From positions 682,001-746,000 of the forward strand of contig JAHCBC010000001.1 in NCBI GenBank assembly GCA_019634595.1: a DNA stretch of 64,000 nt, in the 5' to 3' direction. Position 1 is the first letter of the stretch. The number at the start of each line of letters is the position of its first letter. This DNA comes from Akkermansiaceae bacterium. GTDB taxonomy: Bacteria > Verrucomicrobiota > Verrucomicrobiia > Verrucomicrobiales > Akkermansiaceae. The notes beneath the pieces are model-generated. The model ran no database searches and was not told the origin of the DNA. It was given only the letters and a program-made list of their open reading frames with translations. The position numbers and the translations under genes are program-made. This document shows, in pieces, positions 8,827-17,442 of this stretch.

Positions 8827-10240
8827 TGGCGCGCTCGATCTCCAGGAAGAGGTTCACACCGGTGAGGTCAGGTTTGATTTCGATGCGGGAAACGGGGAAG
8901 CCCTCGGGGACCAGGTCCCTCATCTCATCTTCATCACGGTAAATGAGGTTCCACTCCATCACGTACTCCATCCATGCTTTCCGCGGGTTCGCTGCGGCGA
9001 CATTGGTCACGATGACGATGCCACCCGGCCGCACCATGGTGCAGAACAGTTCGACCAGGCGCTTGCAGACCCGCTGGGAAAGGTAATCGAAAAGACCGGC
9101 ACAATAGACGATGTCGTAGTTGGTGAAATCTTCCTCCCCGCCCTGTGTCGCGGACCGCAGCAGCTGGTGGACGGAGCGCTGGAAGTAACGGACCTGGGTT
9201 TCCCGTCCGCCGGCATGCCTTGCCTCGACGATGCGCTCGCGGGTGTACTCAAGGGTTTCCGCGTTGAAGTCGAGCAGGTCGATCTCGGCGAGATCGCTTT
9301 CGTCATACTCGCGCAGGAAGCGCTGCACCTCGACCGCGGGACCGCACGCGAGGTTGAAGACGCGTGTCTTGCCCTTGGCCACCCTGCGGACGCACTCGGA
9401 GCGCAGCAGCTCGACGAGGTAGTCGATCCGGTTACGGTGGGCGACCACCGGCTCGGTGTTGAGAAGCGCGAAATTGAGCAGCTTGGCGAACGCGGAGGAG
9501 CCTTCGTAGGGGTTCCTCAGCATCATGTTCACCATCTCGTAGTCACCGGCGTAGCCCAGTGGCTTCGTGTAGGTCCGGTAGAGGAAGGGAGAGCAGAGGA
9601 CGATGGGGTGGATCTCACGCCGCACATAGGATTTGTGCACGGCGATCTCGGCGTCGCCGATTTCCTTCGCGATCTCCTCGAACCGCTCCATGGAAGGGAG
9701 GACCTCCTCGACCACGCGGTTCTCGATGTTGGAGAAGATCTCCTGCTCCAGGTCATCCCGGCGGCGGGTCACCGTCGTCCGGATGCCGACATCGACGCCG
9801 GTGAGCCAGTGCTGGACCCCGGAAAGCATGCTGGAAAGATCCGCCACCACCAGCTTGAACGGGTCCTGCACCTTGTTGGCGGACTTCCACTCTCCCATGA
9901 AGGAGAGGAACTGGCTGGAAAGATCGCCGCTGGTATCCGCGGCGACGCTGGAGAGAAAATCAACCTCGACCCATCCTTCGTCCAGCATGGCCTCGCAGAC
10001 CAGAACGATGCCGGTGTTGAGCAGGTTGCTCACGACCGCCTTGCCGTGGTACAGCAGTCTCCGTGACGCCATGATCCGGAAGTCGGAAAGCACTTCGGAG
10101 AGTTGGAGGATGCTATAGGGGTTATAGACCTCGAAAACGACGGAGTAGCGCTTGATGCGGAGGAGGTTCGCGGTCAGCTCGGTGCCTTGGCTGTTTCGGC
10201 AGGTGATGACGCTTTGGGACGATTCGCTGGTGAGATCCAT
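8819..10240 (-). CDS. SAM-dependent methyltransferase with PilZ-like N-terminal region (PhcB-like)
   Basis: The 473-residue product has an N-terminal PilZ-like beta region (TCRNSQGTELTANLLRIKRY), a helical middle, and a class I methyltransferase domain with the SAM motif FNLACGPAVEVQRFL. The segment YRTYTKPLGYAGDYEMVNMM is, from memory, characteristic of the family named for PhcB, the Ralstonia enzyme that makes the 3-hydroxypalmitic acid methyl ester signal. I chose the ATG at 10240 because the residues upstream of it are not conserved-looking. The gene is first in an operon with a six-membrane-segment kinase and a response regulator, which supports a signal-synthesis role. The actual methylated product is unknown. 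Confidence 0.72.
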   Translation of the reverse strand: MDLTSESSQSVITCRNSQGTELTANLLRIKRYSVVFEVYNPYSILQLSEVLSDFRIMASRRLLYHGKAVVSNLLNTGIVLVCEAMLDEGWVEVDFLSSVAADTSGDLSSQFLSFMGEWKSANKVQDPFKLVVADLSSMLSGVQHWLTGVDVGIRTTVTRRRDDLEQEIFSNIENRVVEEVLPSMERFEEIAKEIGDAEIAVHKSYVRREIHPIVLCSPFLYRTYTKPLGYAGDYEMVNMMLRNPYEGSSAFAKLLNFALLNTEPVVAHRNRIDYLVELLRSECVRRVAKGKTRVFNLACGPAVEVQRFLREYDESDLAEIDLLDFNAETLEYTRERIVEARHAGGRETQVRYFQRSVHQLLRSATQGGEEDFTNYDIVYCAGLFDYLSQRVCKRLVELFCTMVRPGGIVIVTNVAAANPRKAWMEYVMEWNLIYRDEDEMRDLVPEGFPVSRIEIKPDLTGVNLFLEIERANA

Positions 10241-10408
10241 TAGTAAAGGGAACAGGTGAAAGTGTCTCTCCTGACAGGGAAGCCGGTTGGGGCTGCATCC
10301 TGACAGGCCGGAAATTACCGGAATAACCCGCGTGGCGGGAAGCAATCATTTGCAATATGCCCCCGAACTACGCGATCACGGCATATGGGATGGACCGGCT
10401 TGGACATC

Positions 10409-10428
10409 ACCGGTTGGAATTAACCGGT
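10409..10428 (-). repeat. Inverted repeat downstream of the DAHP synthase gene
   Basis: ACCGGTT (10409-10415) and AACCGGT (10422-10428) form a perfect 7-bp dyad with a six-base spacer, 14 bases after the stop of the DAHP synthase gene and upstream of the phcB-like operon. It could be a weak terminator without a U-tract or an operator for the operon. I cannot decide between these. Confidence 0.4.
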
Positions 10429-10441
10429 ATCCGGGAAAAGG

Positions 10442-11503
10442 TCAATCACGTCTCGCCCGGATTGCCGCTGCAAAGCGGTCCAGAACTTCCACGGTATCAT
10501 CCCAGCCGATGCACGCGTCGGTGACGGACTTGCCACGCACCAGGGAGGAGAGGTCCTTGGACAGTGACTGGTTGCCTTCCACCAGATTGGACTCGATCAT
10601 GACGGAGGTGACGGTCCGGGAGCCTGCGGAAATCTGGTTGCAGAGATCCGCCGCCACCATCGGCTGGTTGCGGTAGTCCTTCATGGAGTTCCCGTGGGAA
10701 CAGTCCACCATCACGCTGGCGGGCAGGTTCTGCTCGCGCAGCATCGCTTCTGCCGCCGCCACGCTTTGTTTGTCGTAGTTCGGCCCGGATTTCCCGCCGC
10801 GGAGGATGAGGTGGCAGGATTCGTTGCCCGCCGTGGAGACGATCGCGGAAACGCCCTGCTTGGTGACGGAGAGAAAATGATGCGGCCGTGAGGCGGACTG
10901 GATGGCGTCCAGGGCGATCTGGATCGAACCGCCGGTGCCGTTCTTGAAGCCCACCGGCATGGACAGGCCGGATGCCAGTTCCCGGTGGATCTGGGATTCG
11001 GTGGTGCGCGCGCCGATGGCACCCCAGGCGATCAGGTCCGCGATGTACTGCGGGGAGATGGTGTCGAGGAACTCGGTGCCGGCGGGGACGCCCATATTGG
11101 CCAGATCCAGCAGCAGGCCGCGGGCGACGCGGAGGCCGTGGTTGATGTCGAAGGAATCATCCAGATGCGGATCATTGATCAGACCCTTCCACCCGACGGT
11201 GGTGCGGGGCTTCTCAAAATAGACACGCATGATCACGAACACGTCGTCCTTCAGGCGTTCCGCCTCCACCTTGAGCTTCGCCGCGTATTCCAGAGCCGCC
11301 TCCGGATCATGGATCGAGCATGGGCCGATGATGGCCAGCAGGCGGTCGTCATCTCCGCGGAGGATCGCCTCAGCCTGGGCACGGGAGTTTGCCACCAGCT
11401 CGGATGCCTGCTCGGAGATGGGCAGATAGTAGGCGAGCACCGCAGGTGAAATGAGCGGATTGATGCCTGAAATACGGAGGTCGTCGGTGCGGTGGCGCGT
11501 CAC
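10442..11503 (-). CDS. aroG: 3-deoxy-7-phosphoheptulonate (DAHP) synthase
   Basis: The enzyme condenses phosphoenolpyruvate and erythrose-4-phosphate in the first step of the shikimate pathway. The 353-residue length and motifs match the AroG/AroF/AroH type: IGPCSIHD, MRVYFEKPRTTVGWKGLINDPHLD, GARTTESQIHRELASGLSMPVGFKNGT, and VMVDCSHGNS. The start is a GTG at 11503. It is transcribed away from the tlyA gene across a ~90-bp divergent intergenic region. Which aromatic amino acid inhibits it cannot be read from the sequence, so the symbol is generic. Confidence 0.95.
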   Translation of the reverse strand: MTRHRTDDLRISGINPLISPAVLAYYLPISEQASELVANSRAQAEAILRGDDDRLLAIIGPCSIHDPEAALEYAAKLKVEAERLKDDVFVIMRVYFEKPRTTVGWKGLINDPHLDDSFDINHGLRVARGLLLDLANMGVPAGTEFLDTISPQYIADLIAWGAIGARTTESQIHRELASGLSMPVGFKNGTGGSIQIALDAIQSASRPHHFLSVTKQGVSAIVSTAGNESCHLILRGGKSGPNYDKQSVAAAEAMLREQNLPASVMVDCSHGNSMKDYRNQPMVAADLCNQISAGSRTVTSVMIESNLVEGNQSLSKDLSSLVRGKSVTDACIGWDDTVEVLDRFAAAIRARRD

Positions 11504-11596
11504 GGCGCGGATCGTTGACGGGTGCGGCGCGCGTAGGCAAGCGGCAAATTGCCTTGCCGGAAGAGGTTATTTCAAGGAGAGGAAGACTTCCCACCC

Positions 11597-12322
11597 ATGA
11601 AGGAACGTGTCGATGCGCTGTTGGTATCCCGGGGTCTCTGTGATTCCAGAGAGCAGGCGAAGCGTCTGGTTCTCGCGGGTGAGGTGAGGAGCGGGGACAA
11701 GGTGATCGACAAGCCGAGCGTGAAGCTCCCGCTGGACGCGCCGCTGGACGTGAAGGAGAAGCCGAAATACGTCGGACGCGGCGGTTTCAAGCTGGAAGGG
11801 GCGCTGGACGCCTTCGGCGTGGATCCCGCCGGGTGGGTGTGCTTCGACGTCGGGGCATCGACGGGTGGTTTCACCGACTGCCTGCTCCAGCGCGGTGCCG
11901 CCAGGGTGCATGCGGTGGATGTGGGCACCAACCAGCTCGTCTGGAAGCTGAGGAACGACCCGCGGGTGATCGCGAAGGAACAGTTCAATGCCCGCCACAT
12001 GGTCCCGGAGGACATCGGTGAGAAGGTCATGCTGGCGGTGATGGACCTTTCCTTCATCTCGCTGACCAAGGTGCTGCCCGCCGTTTTCTCCATCCTGGAG
12101 GAGAAGGGGAGCGTGATTTCCCTCATCAAGCCCCAGTTCGAACTGGAGCGCGAAGACATCGGAAGAGGCGGCATTGTCCGCGATCCGGCGCTGCATGAGC
12201 GTGCGGTGGAGAAGATCCGGAAATTCGTGACGGAAGAACACGGGCGGGAATGGCGCGGCGTCATCCCGTCACAGATCACCGGCACGGATGGGAACCAGGA
12301 GTTTCTCGCCTGGATCGGCTGA
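11597..12322 (+). CDS. TlyA-family rRNA 2'-O-methyltransferase / haemolysin-like protein
   Basis: A 241-residue protein with an N-terminal S4 RNA-binding domain (RVDALLVSRGLCDSREQAKRL) joined to an FtsJ-like methyltransferase. The SAM site is CFDVGASTGGFTDCLLQRGA, and the K-D-K-E catalytic residues fall in GRGGFKLEGAL, MDLSFISL and LIKPQFELERED. TlyA proteins methylate 16S and/or 23S rRNA. The ATG at 11597 begins the S4 domain exactly; an upstream in-frame start would add 16 unconserved residues. It precedes the transglutaminase-like gene on the same strand by 46 bp. Confidence 0.92.
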   Translation: MKERVDALLVSRGLCDSREQAKRLVLAGEVRSGDKVIDKPSVKLPLDAPLDVKEKPKYVGRGGFKLEGALDAFGVDPAGWVCFDVGASTGGFTDCLLQRGAARVHAVDVGTNQLVWKLRNDPRVIAKEQFNARHMVPEDIGEKVMLAVMDLSFISLTKVLPAVFSILEEKGSVISLIKPQFELEREDIGRGGIVRDPALHERAVEKIRKFVTEEHGREWRGVIPSQITGTDGNQEFLAWIG

Positions 12323-12368
12323 TTCCGCCTTTTCAGGGCATGCCATCCGTGGGAAGGTCGCGCGTCGG

Positions 12369-13253
12369 ATGAAATACGAGCTGATCCATCGCACGAAATA
12401 CCTCTACGAGGGGATGGTCACCGTTTCCCATCACATGGCGCGGCTGGCACCACGTCCGCTTCCCAACCAGCGCTGTCCATGGCACGAACTTTCCATCCAG
12501 CCGGTCCCGGTGGGCCGCGGGGTGCATGCGGACGCCTACGGCAACGTGACCACTTACTTCGAGATGGAGGGGAGCCACGGCGAGCTGGAGGTGGTGGCCC
12601 ACAGCTTTGTGGAGGTGTTTCCAACCGTTCATCCGGAGGCGGAGGGAACCCCCGCCTGGGAGAGTGTCAGGGCCGCATGTGGCTCGTCCGTGCTGAATGG
12701 GTATTCGGAAGCAGGGGCCTTCCGGTTCGCCTCACCGATGGTCCCGACCGCCAGGGAATTCGCCGACTACGCCAGGCAGGATTTTCCTGCGGACAGGCCC
12801 ATCCTCGGAGGTGTGGTGGCTTTGATGGGCAGGATCCACCGGGAGTTCAAATTCGATACGGTTGCAACCGATGTGGCGACGCCGGTATCGGAAGTGCTCC
12901 GGAAGAAAGCCGGAGTTTGCCAGGACTTCGCCCATCTCATGCTGGCCTGCCTGCGCTCGCTAGGCCTGCCCGCCCGCTATGTCAGCGGCTATCTGGAAAC
13001 CAAGCCACCCGCGGGACAGGCGCGGTTGACCGGCGCGGATGCCTCCCACGCATGGGTTTCGGTTTTCTGTGGCGAGGAAGCCGGGTGGATCGACGCGGAT
13101 CCCACCAATGACATGCTGCCGAACGAACGGCACATCACCATCGCCTGGGGGCGGGACTTTTCGGATGTGAGCCCCCTTCGCGGTGTCACCCTGGGGGCTG
13201 GCGGACAGAAGCTGAAGGTGGCCGTGGATGTGATCCCGGTGGAGGAGATCTGA
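12369..13253 (+). CDS. Transglutaminase-like domain protein (bacterial N-terminal type)
   Basis: The 294-residue protein starts with the bacterial transglutaminase-like N-terminal beta region (MKYELIHRTKYLYEGMVTVSHH). The papain-like core has catalytic Cys (KKAGVCQDFAHLML), His (DASHAWVSVF) and Asp (GWIDADPTND). Such proteins are thought to be cysteine peptidases or amidases; no signal peptide is seen, so it is probably cytoplasmic. I chose the ATG at 12369, where the family homology begins. It may be cotranscribed with the preceding tlyA gene. Substrate unknown. Confidence 0.88.
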   Translation: MKYELIHRTKYLYEGMVTVSHHMARLAPRPLPNQRCPWHELSIQPVPVGRGVHADAYGNVTTYFEMEGSHGELEVVAHSFVEVFPTVHPEAEGTPAWESVRAACGSSVLNGYSEAGAFRFASPMVPTAREFADYARQDFPADRPILGGVVALMGRIHREFKFDTVATDVATPVSEVLRKKAGVCQDFAHLMLACLRSLGLPARYVSGYLETKPPAGQARLTGADASHAWVSVFCGEEAGWIDADPTNDMLPNERHITIAWGRDFSDVSPLRGVTLGAGGQKLKVAVDVIPVEEI

Positions 13254-13327
13254 GTGGTCCGGCGGCTCCTTTCGCCGGATTGCGCTTGATTGATGGTCAA
13301 CAACGGTGCACCACCTGCCCGTTCCCA

Positions 13328-13684
13328 ATGAGCAAACGCCCTCAACCTCCAGTGCACGGGCACGCCGATGAATCGATCGTCGTCATCGTCAAAAAGAGCA
13401 ACAACTCCGGAATCTCTGCGGTGCTCATCGCCGTCCTGCTCGTGTTGGGAGCGGTCTGGATCCTGAAGGGCGGACAGTCGAAAGCCGCCGTACCAAGTAA
13501 CACGGAAAGCGCGAAGTCAGCCGAACAGGGAAAAAGCACGAGGGTGAAGCCCACGGGCCCCACGAAAACCTCGGATGTTATCCCGGCCTCCTCGCGGACT
13601 TCCTCCTCGGCGGCCCCATCTTCCGGTCGCGCCACCTTTTTCGAGCCAACCGTGGATGAGGATGCGGCTCCGGACGCGCCTTGA
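13328..13684 (+). CDS. Hypothetical single-pass membrane protein
   Basis: The predicted 118-residue product has a short cytoplasmic N-terminus, one transmembrane helix (ISAVLIAVLLVLGAVWIL) and a low-complexity Ser/Thr/Lys/Pro-rich tail that is probably periplasmic. I do not recognise a family. The ATG at 13328 was preferred because residues upstream of it do not look like protein. It meets the lolA-like gene tail-to-tail with only three bases between stop codons. Confidence 0.55.
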   Translation: MSKRPQPPVHGHADESIVVIVKKSNNSGISAVLIAVLLVLGAVWILKGGQSKAAVPSNTESAKSAEQGKSTRVKPTGPTKTSDVIPASSRTSSSAAPSSGRATFFEPTVDEDAAPDAP

Positions 13685-13687
13685 TCC

Positions 13688-14308
13688 TCACTTCACCTTG
13701 TAGCCGGTGAGGTCCGGCTTGAAGAGTGCATCAGGCAGTTTGGTGTTGAAGCGCGGGTTTTCGAACACCGTCCGCACGCGGGACTTGTCCTGCATTTCCA
13801 GTTCCATCGCCCGCAGCTCCTTCTTCACTGGATCAATGTCTATGAAGACCCATGGGACGTTCGAGCGCATGCGCCTGTCCTTCGGTTTCAGGGTGAACTG
13901 GTGGATGCCTGCGGTGACCCGGGTTTCGATGATCTCGAAGCTCCCGTAGAACGCTTCCTTGCTCTCGAACGCCTTGCCGGACAGGAGCGAGAAGCGCGCG
14001 GCCTGCGGAGCGTCCTTCGGGATCTGGCGGGCGGATTTTTCCGACTCCTCGATGAGGGTGAGGGTGGTTCCGTCGGAAACGGCCAGCGTCTGCATCGGCT
14101 CGCCGAGCTGCCAGCGGAACTTGTCCGGCTTGGCGAAGGAAATGCGTCCCGGCGTGGTTACCGATTCCTTCAGCGACGGCAGCTTCCGCTGCTGGGTGAA
14201 GCCGGCATCCAGTGAGGAAACCGTCGCCTGCCGTTCCAGCCAGCCGTCCAGCACGGGGTCGGCGAAGGCGGAGGCGGTGAGTGCGAATGGAACGAAGTAC
14301 CGGAGCAT
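13688..14308 (-). CDS. LolA-like outer-membrane lipoprotein carrier
   Basis: The 206-residue product has a signal peptide (MLRYFVPFALTASAFA-DP) followed by a LolA/LppX-like fold: VSSLDAGFTQQRKLPSLKE, GRISFAKPDKFRWQLGEP, and a C-terminal LKPDLTGY-type strand. LolA carries lipoproteins across the periplasm to the outer membrane. The ATG at 14308 places the signal peptide at the N-terminus; the longer frame start at 14359 overlaps the dedA gene and adds 17 unlikely residues. LolA-like proteins also serve glycolipid or exopolymer export, so the specific cargo is uncertain. Confidence 0.8.
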   Translation of the reverse strand: MLRYFVPFALTASAFADPVLDGWLERQATVSSLDAGFTQQRKLPSLKESVTTPGRISFAKPDKFRWQLGEPMQTLAVSDGTTLTLIEESEKSARQIPKDAPQAARFSLLSGKAFESKEAFYGSFEIIETRVTAGIHQFTLKPKDRRMRSNVPWVFIDIDPVKKELRAMELEMQDKSRVRTVFENPRFNTKLPDALFKPDLTGYKVK

Positions 14309-14355
14309 GGTGGGAATCTGGCCGGGGTGGATGGCACGTCCAACGGGAAAATCCC

Positions 14356-15024
14356 TCAATCCAGCGACACCGGCGGGGCCTTCCGCTTGCGTAGCTTCGC
14401 CGCGGCGAGCTCATACACCATCGGCAGCAGGGAGAAGCCGATGATGCCGAACACCACGATCTCGAAGTTTTCCTTCACCACCGGGATCTGCCCGAAGAAA
14501 TAGCCCGCCGGGAGCAGCAGACCCACCCAGAGGAAGGCACCCACGACGTTGAAATACATGAAGCGCTTGTAGTCCATGGCACCGGATCCGGCGACGAAGG
14601 GGGCGAAGGTGCGGACGATCGGGACGAAGCGGGCGATGATGATGGTCTTGCCGCCGTAGCGGACGAAGAACTCGGAGGTCTTGTCAATGTGGCTCTGCTT
14701 GATGAAGCGCGGGAACGTGCGGATGGCCCAGGCACCGCATTTTCGGCCGATCCAGTAGTTCACGGTGTCACCGAGAATGGCGGCGACCAGCAGGAGGGCG
14801 GCGGCGATCCAGATGTTCAGGCCGGAGGCCTCATCCGCGGCCAAGGCACCGACGGCGAAAAGGAGCGAATCCCCCGGCAGGAACGGCGTGACGACCAAGC
14901 CGGTCTCCGCAAACACGATGAGGAACAGCAGGGCATAGACCAGCGAACCGTAGTCCCGGGTGAACTGGTTGAGGTGGTCCTGGAGGTGGAGCAGAAAATC
15001 GAGGGCTACTTTGAGGAGTTCCAT
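14356..15024 (-). CDS. DedA-family (VTT domain) membrane protein
   Basis: The 222-residue polytopic protein carries the VTT-domain features of the DedA family: an E and PG pair in FAETGLVVTPFLPGDSLLFAVGAL and the Arg-containing loop IIIARFVPIVRTFAPFVAGSGAM. DedA proteins are linked to lipid-carrier recycling, membrane potential and alkylphospholipid handling. It lies 47 bp upstream of the lolA-like gene and downstream of gpsA-plsY on the same strand, so it sits in an envelope-lipid neighbourhood. Confidence 0.9.
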   Translation of the reverse strand: MELLKVALDFLLHLQDHLNQFTRDYGSLVYALLFLIVFAETGLVVTPFLPGDSLLFAVGALAADEASGLNIWIAAALLLVAAILGDTVNYWIGRKCGAWAIRTFPRFIKQSHIDKTSEFFVRYGGKTIIIARFVPIVRTFAPFVAGSGAMDYKRFMYFNVVGAFLWVGLLLPAGYFFGQIPVVKENFEIVVFGIIGFSLLPMVYELAAAKLRKRKAPPVSLD

Positions 15025-15056
15025 TTGGCTGGTGGGGTAGGGAGGTGGGGATGATG

Positions 15057-16067
15057 TCAGTCACACTCCGGCCGCGGATCGCGGGAGAGCAGTTCCTTCA
15101 TCGCGAGCGGGGCGGGCTTGCCCTCGTAGAGGATCGCATAGACCGCATCGATGATCGGGGTGCGGACGTTGGCGCGGCGCGCGGCTTCGTGGATGGAGAG
15201 GGTATTCGGCACCCCTTCCGCGACCATGCCTAGCGATGCGACTGCTTCGTCCAGGGTCTTGCCGGATCCCAGCGCCAGACCCACGCGGTGGTTCCGGGAG
15301 TGGCTGGAGAAACAGGTGACGATGAGGTCGCCCACACCGGAGAGTCCGGAAAAGGTCTCCGTCCGTCCGCCGAGCGCGGTCCCCAAGCGGGTCATCTCCG
15401 CCAGTGCGCGGGTGACCAGGGCGGCAACGGCATTGTCACCCAGGCCGAGGCCGTGGGCCATGCCGGCGGCGATGGCGTAGATGTTCTTCACCGCTCCACC
15501 GAACTCGATGCCGGGCAGGTCGTCGCTGGTGTAGGAGCGGAAATGCGGCAGGGTGAAGAGATCCTGCAGGGAAAGCGCGAGCTGCTGGTCCTCGCTGCCG
15601 ATCACCGCGCAGGTGGCCATCCCGGCGGCGATTTCCTCCGCGTGGTTCGGCCCGGAAAGCGCTGCCACCGGATTGGCGGGGAAAGTTTCCCGCAGGATCT
15701 CGCTCATGCGGTCGCCGGTGTGTTTCTCGATGCCCTTCGCACAGGACAGCAGCACCCGGTCACCGGGCAGGCCCAGTGACGCCAGGTTCCCGGCGGTGGT
15801 CCGGGTCGCGGACGTTGGGACGACGAAGATGAGGAGGGGATGGACCAGCGCGTCCGACAGCTCCGCGGATGCGGTCACGTTCTCCGGCAGGACGATGTCC
15901 GGGAGGTAGTGGGGATTCCGTCGCGTGCGGTTGATGGCATCCGCCGTGGCCGGATCGCGCCCGATGAGGACGACGGAATCGAGTTTCGGCGAAAGCAGCT
16001 TGGCGATGCCGGTGCCGAACGAACCGGAGCCAAGGATCGCCGCGGAGCGGAAACGGGGCTCAGACAT
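15057..16067 (-). CDS. gpsA: NAD(P)-dependent glycerol-3-phosphate dehydrogenase
   Basis: GpsA reduces dihydroxyacetone phosphate to sn-glycerol-3-phosphate for phospholipid synthesis. The 336-residue product has the N-terminal Rossmann motif ILGSGSFGTGIAKLL, the segment LSCAKGIEKHTG, and the catalytic GGAVKNIYAIAAGMAHGLGLGDNAVAAL. Its start overlaps the end of plsY by eight bases, so the enzyme and the acyltransferase that uses its product are made together. Confidence 0.96.
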   Translation of the reverse strand: MSEPRFRSAAILGSGSFGTGIAKLLSPKLDSVVLIGRDPATADAINRTRRNPHYLPDIVLPENVTASAELSDALVHPLLIFVVPTSATRTTAGNLASLGLPGDRVLLSCAKGIEKHTGDRMSEILRETFPANPVAALSGPNHAEEIAAGMATCAVIGSEDQQLALSLQDLFTLPHFRSYTSDDLPGIEFGGAVKNIYAIAAGMAHGLGLGDNAVAALVTRALAEMTRLGTALGGRTETFSGLSGVGDLIVTCFSSHSRNHRVGLALGSGKTLDEAVASLGMVAEGVPNTLSIHEAARRANVRTPIIDAVYAILYEGKPAPLAMKELLSRDPRPECD

Positions 16068-16764
16068 TGCTCGGCTTGGGTTTGCGCTGGAAGCGGTTCT
16101 CCGTTCCCTGGCGCAACCGCTGGATGTTGCTGCGGTGCTTCCAGATGGCGAGAACCGCGATGATGATGGTGAAGACGAAGAGCGGCTTGTTCCAGGTGCC
16201 GTTCTGGATCTTTCCGTGGAACCAGGATCCCCACAGCGTGATCAGCGGCAGCACGGCCGCCGTGACGATGCTGGCGAGGGAAACGTAGCGGGAGATGAGG
16301 AAAACCAGCAGCCACACCACCAGCAGGATGACGATGGCGGCGGGCATCATGGCGATGAGGACTCCTGCGGAAGTGGCGATGCCCTTGCCGCCCTTGAATC
16401 CCACCCACGGCGAATAGTTGTGGCCGAGGATGGCGCAGAGGCCGGTGACCACCTGCATGATCTGGGCCGTCAGCATGGGGAACTCCGCGGAGAACGGGTC
16501 GAGCGCGGAGATCATCATCGGATTCTTCATCCCGACAAAGCGGATGAGCGAGATGCCGATGATGGTGGGGATCAGCCCCTTCAGCGCGTCCAGGATCAGG
16601 CAGGTGATGCCATACTTTTTCCCTACGACCCGCAGGACGTTGGTCGCACCGATGTTACCGGAGCCATGCTGGCGGATGTCGATGCCCTTGGCCTTTGCGA
16701 TCAGAAGGCCGAAGGGGATGGAGCCGAGGAGGAATGCCAGCAGGGGGCAGAGCCAGAGTTGCAT
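16060..16764 (-). CDS. plsY: Glycerol-3-phosphate acyltransferase PlsY
   Basis: The 234-residue membrane protein acylates glycerol-3-phosphate from acyl-phosphate. Family motifs are visible: GSIPFGLLIAKAKGIDIRQHGSGNIGATNVLR (motif 1 region), HNYSPWVGFKGGKGIATSAGV (motif 2), and a C-terminal His/Arg segment. It has about six hydrophobic segments and is slightly longer than the ~200-residue norm. It precedes gpsA in a two-gene phospholipid operon with an eight-base overlap. Confidence 0.95.
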   Translation of the reverse strand: MQLWLCPLLAFLLGSIPFGLLIAKAKGIDIRQHGSGNIGATNVLRVVGKKYGITCLILDALKGLIPTIIGISLIRFVGMKNPMMISALDPFSAEFPMLTAQIMQVVTGLCAILGHNYSPWVGFKGGKGIATSAGVLIAMMPAAIVILLVVWLLVFLISRYVSLASIVTAAVLPLITLWGSWFHGKIQNGTWNKPLFVFTIIIAVLAIWKHRSNIQRLRQGTENRFQRKPKPSNV

Positions 16765-16791
16765 GCGGGGTATATGGGGAGAAACGTCGGA

Positions 16792-17400
16792 TCACTCCAC
16801 CACGGTGGCGGACTGGATGACCACCGGAGTCACAGGCACGTTCTGGTGCATGCCGGTGTTGGAGGTTTCCACCGCCTTGATCTTGTCCACCACGGCCATG
16901 CCCTCCACCACTTTGCCAAAGACGGCGTAGCCACCGTTGCTGGGGAAGTTCAGCCCGGCGTTGTCGGACACGTTGATGAAAAACTGGGCCGTCGCGCTGT
17001 TGGGATTGCTGGTGCGGGCCATGGCAATGGTGCCGCGGTCGTTCTTGAGGCCGTTGCGGGCTTCATTCTGGATCGGGGCATCGACGGCTTTCTGGGTGAG
17101 GTTGCCGCCATCGACGGCGAAACCACCGCCTTGGATCATGAAATCATCGATCACACGGTGGAACACGGTGCCGTCATAGTGCTTCTTCTTCACGTAGGAG
17201 AGGAAGTTTTCCGTCGAGATGGGCGCTTTCTCCCCGTTGAGTTCGATGACGATGTCACCGAGGGAGGTCTTGAGGCGCACCTTTGCGTTTGCGACCGCAG
17301 CGGCGGCAGGCTTTTCGGCGGCCGGGGTTTCCTTTGCCGGTTGGCAATGGGCGAACAACGGAATGAACAGCAGGGCGGAGAGGGCGAGGCGGCGTTTCAT
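16792..17400 (-). CDS. Cyclophilin-type peptidyl-prolyl isomerase, exported
   Basis: The 202-residue protein has a hydrophobic signal ([20 protein letters not shown]), an Ala/Glu/Pro-rich linker, and a complete cyclophilin domain: [49 protein letters not shown], and [19 protein letters not shown]. The catalytic Arg follows FH in FHRV. A cysteine at the end of the signal (FAHC) could make it a lipoprotein, although His before Cys is not a canonical lipobox. It probably assists folding in the periplasm. Confidence 0.92.
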   Translation of the reverse strand: MKRRLALSALLFIPLFAHCQPAKETPAAEKPAAAAVANAKVRLKTSLGDIVIELNGEKAPISTENFLSYVKKKHYDGTVFHRVIDDFMIQGGGFAVDGGNLTQKAVDAPIQNEARNGLKNDRGTIAMARTSNPNSATAQFFINVSDNAGLNFPSNGGYAVFGKVVEGMAVVDKIKAVETSNTGMHQNVPVTPVVIQSATVVE

Positions 17401-17442
17401 CGGGGAAATGGGTAGGTGATGGATGGGTTCAGTGCAAGTGTG

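Noticed and set aside
15925..17415. 496-codon plus-strand open frame opposite gpsA, plsY and the cyclophilin
   Set aside because: It covers three recognisable enzymes on the other strand and reads as GD/HD-rich low-complexity sequence.
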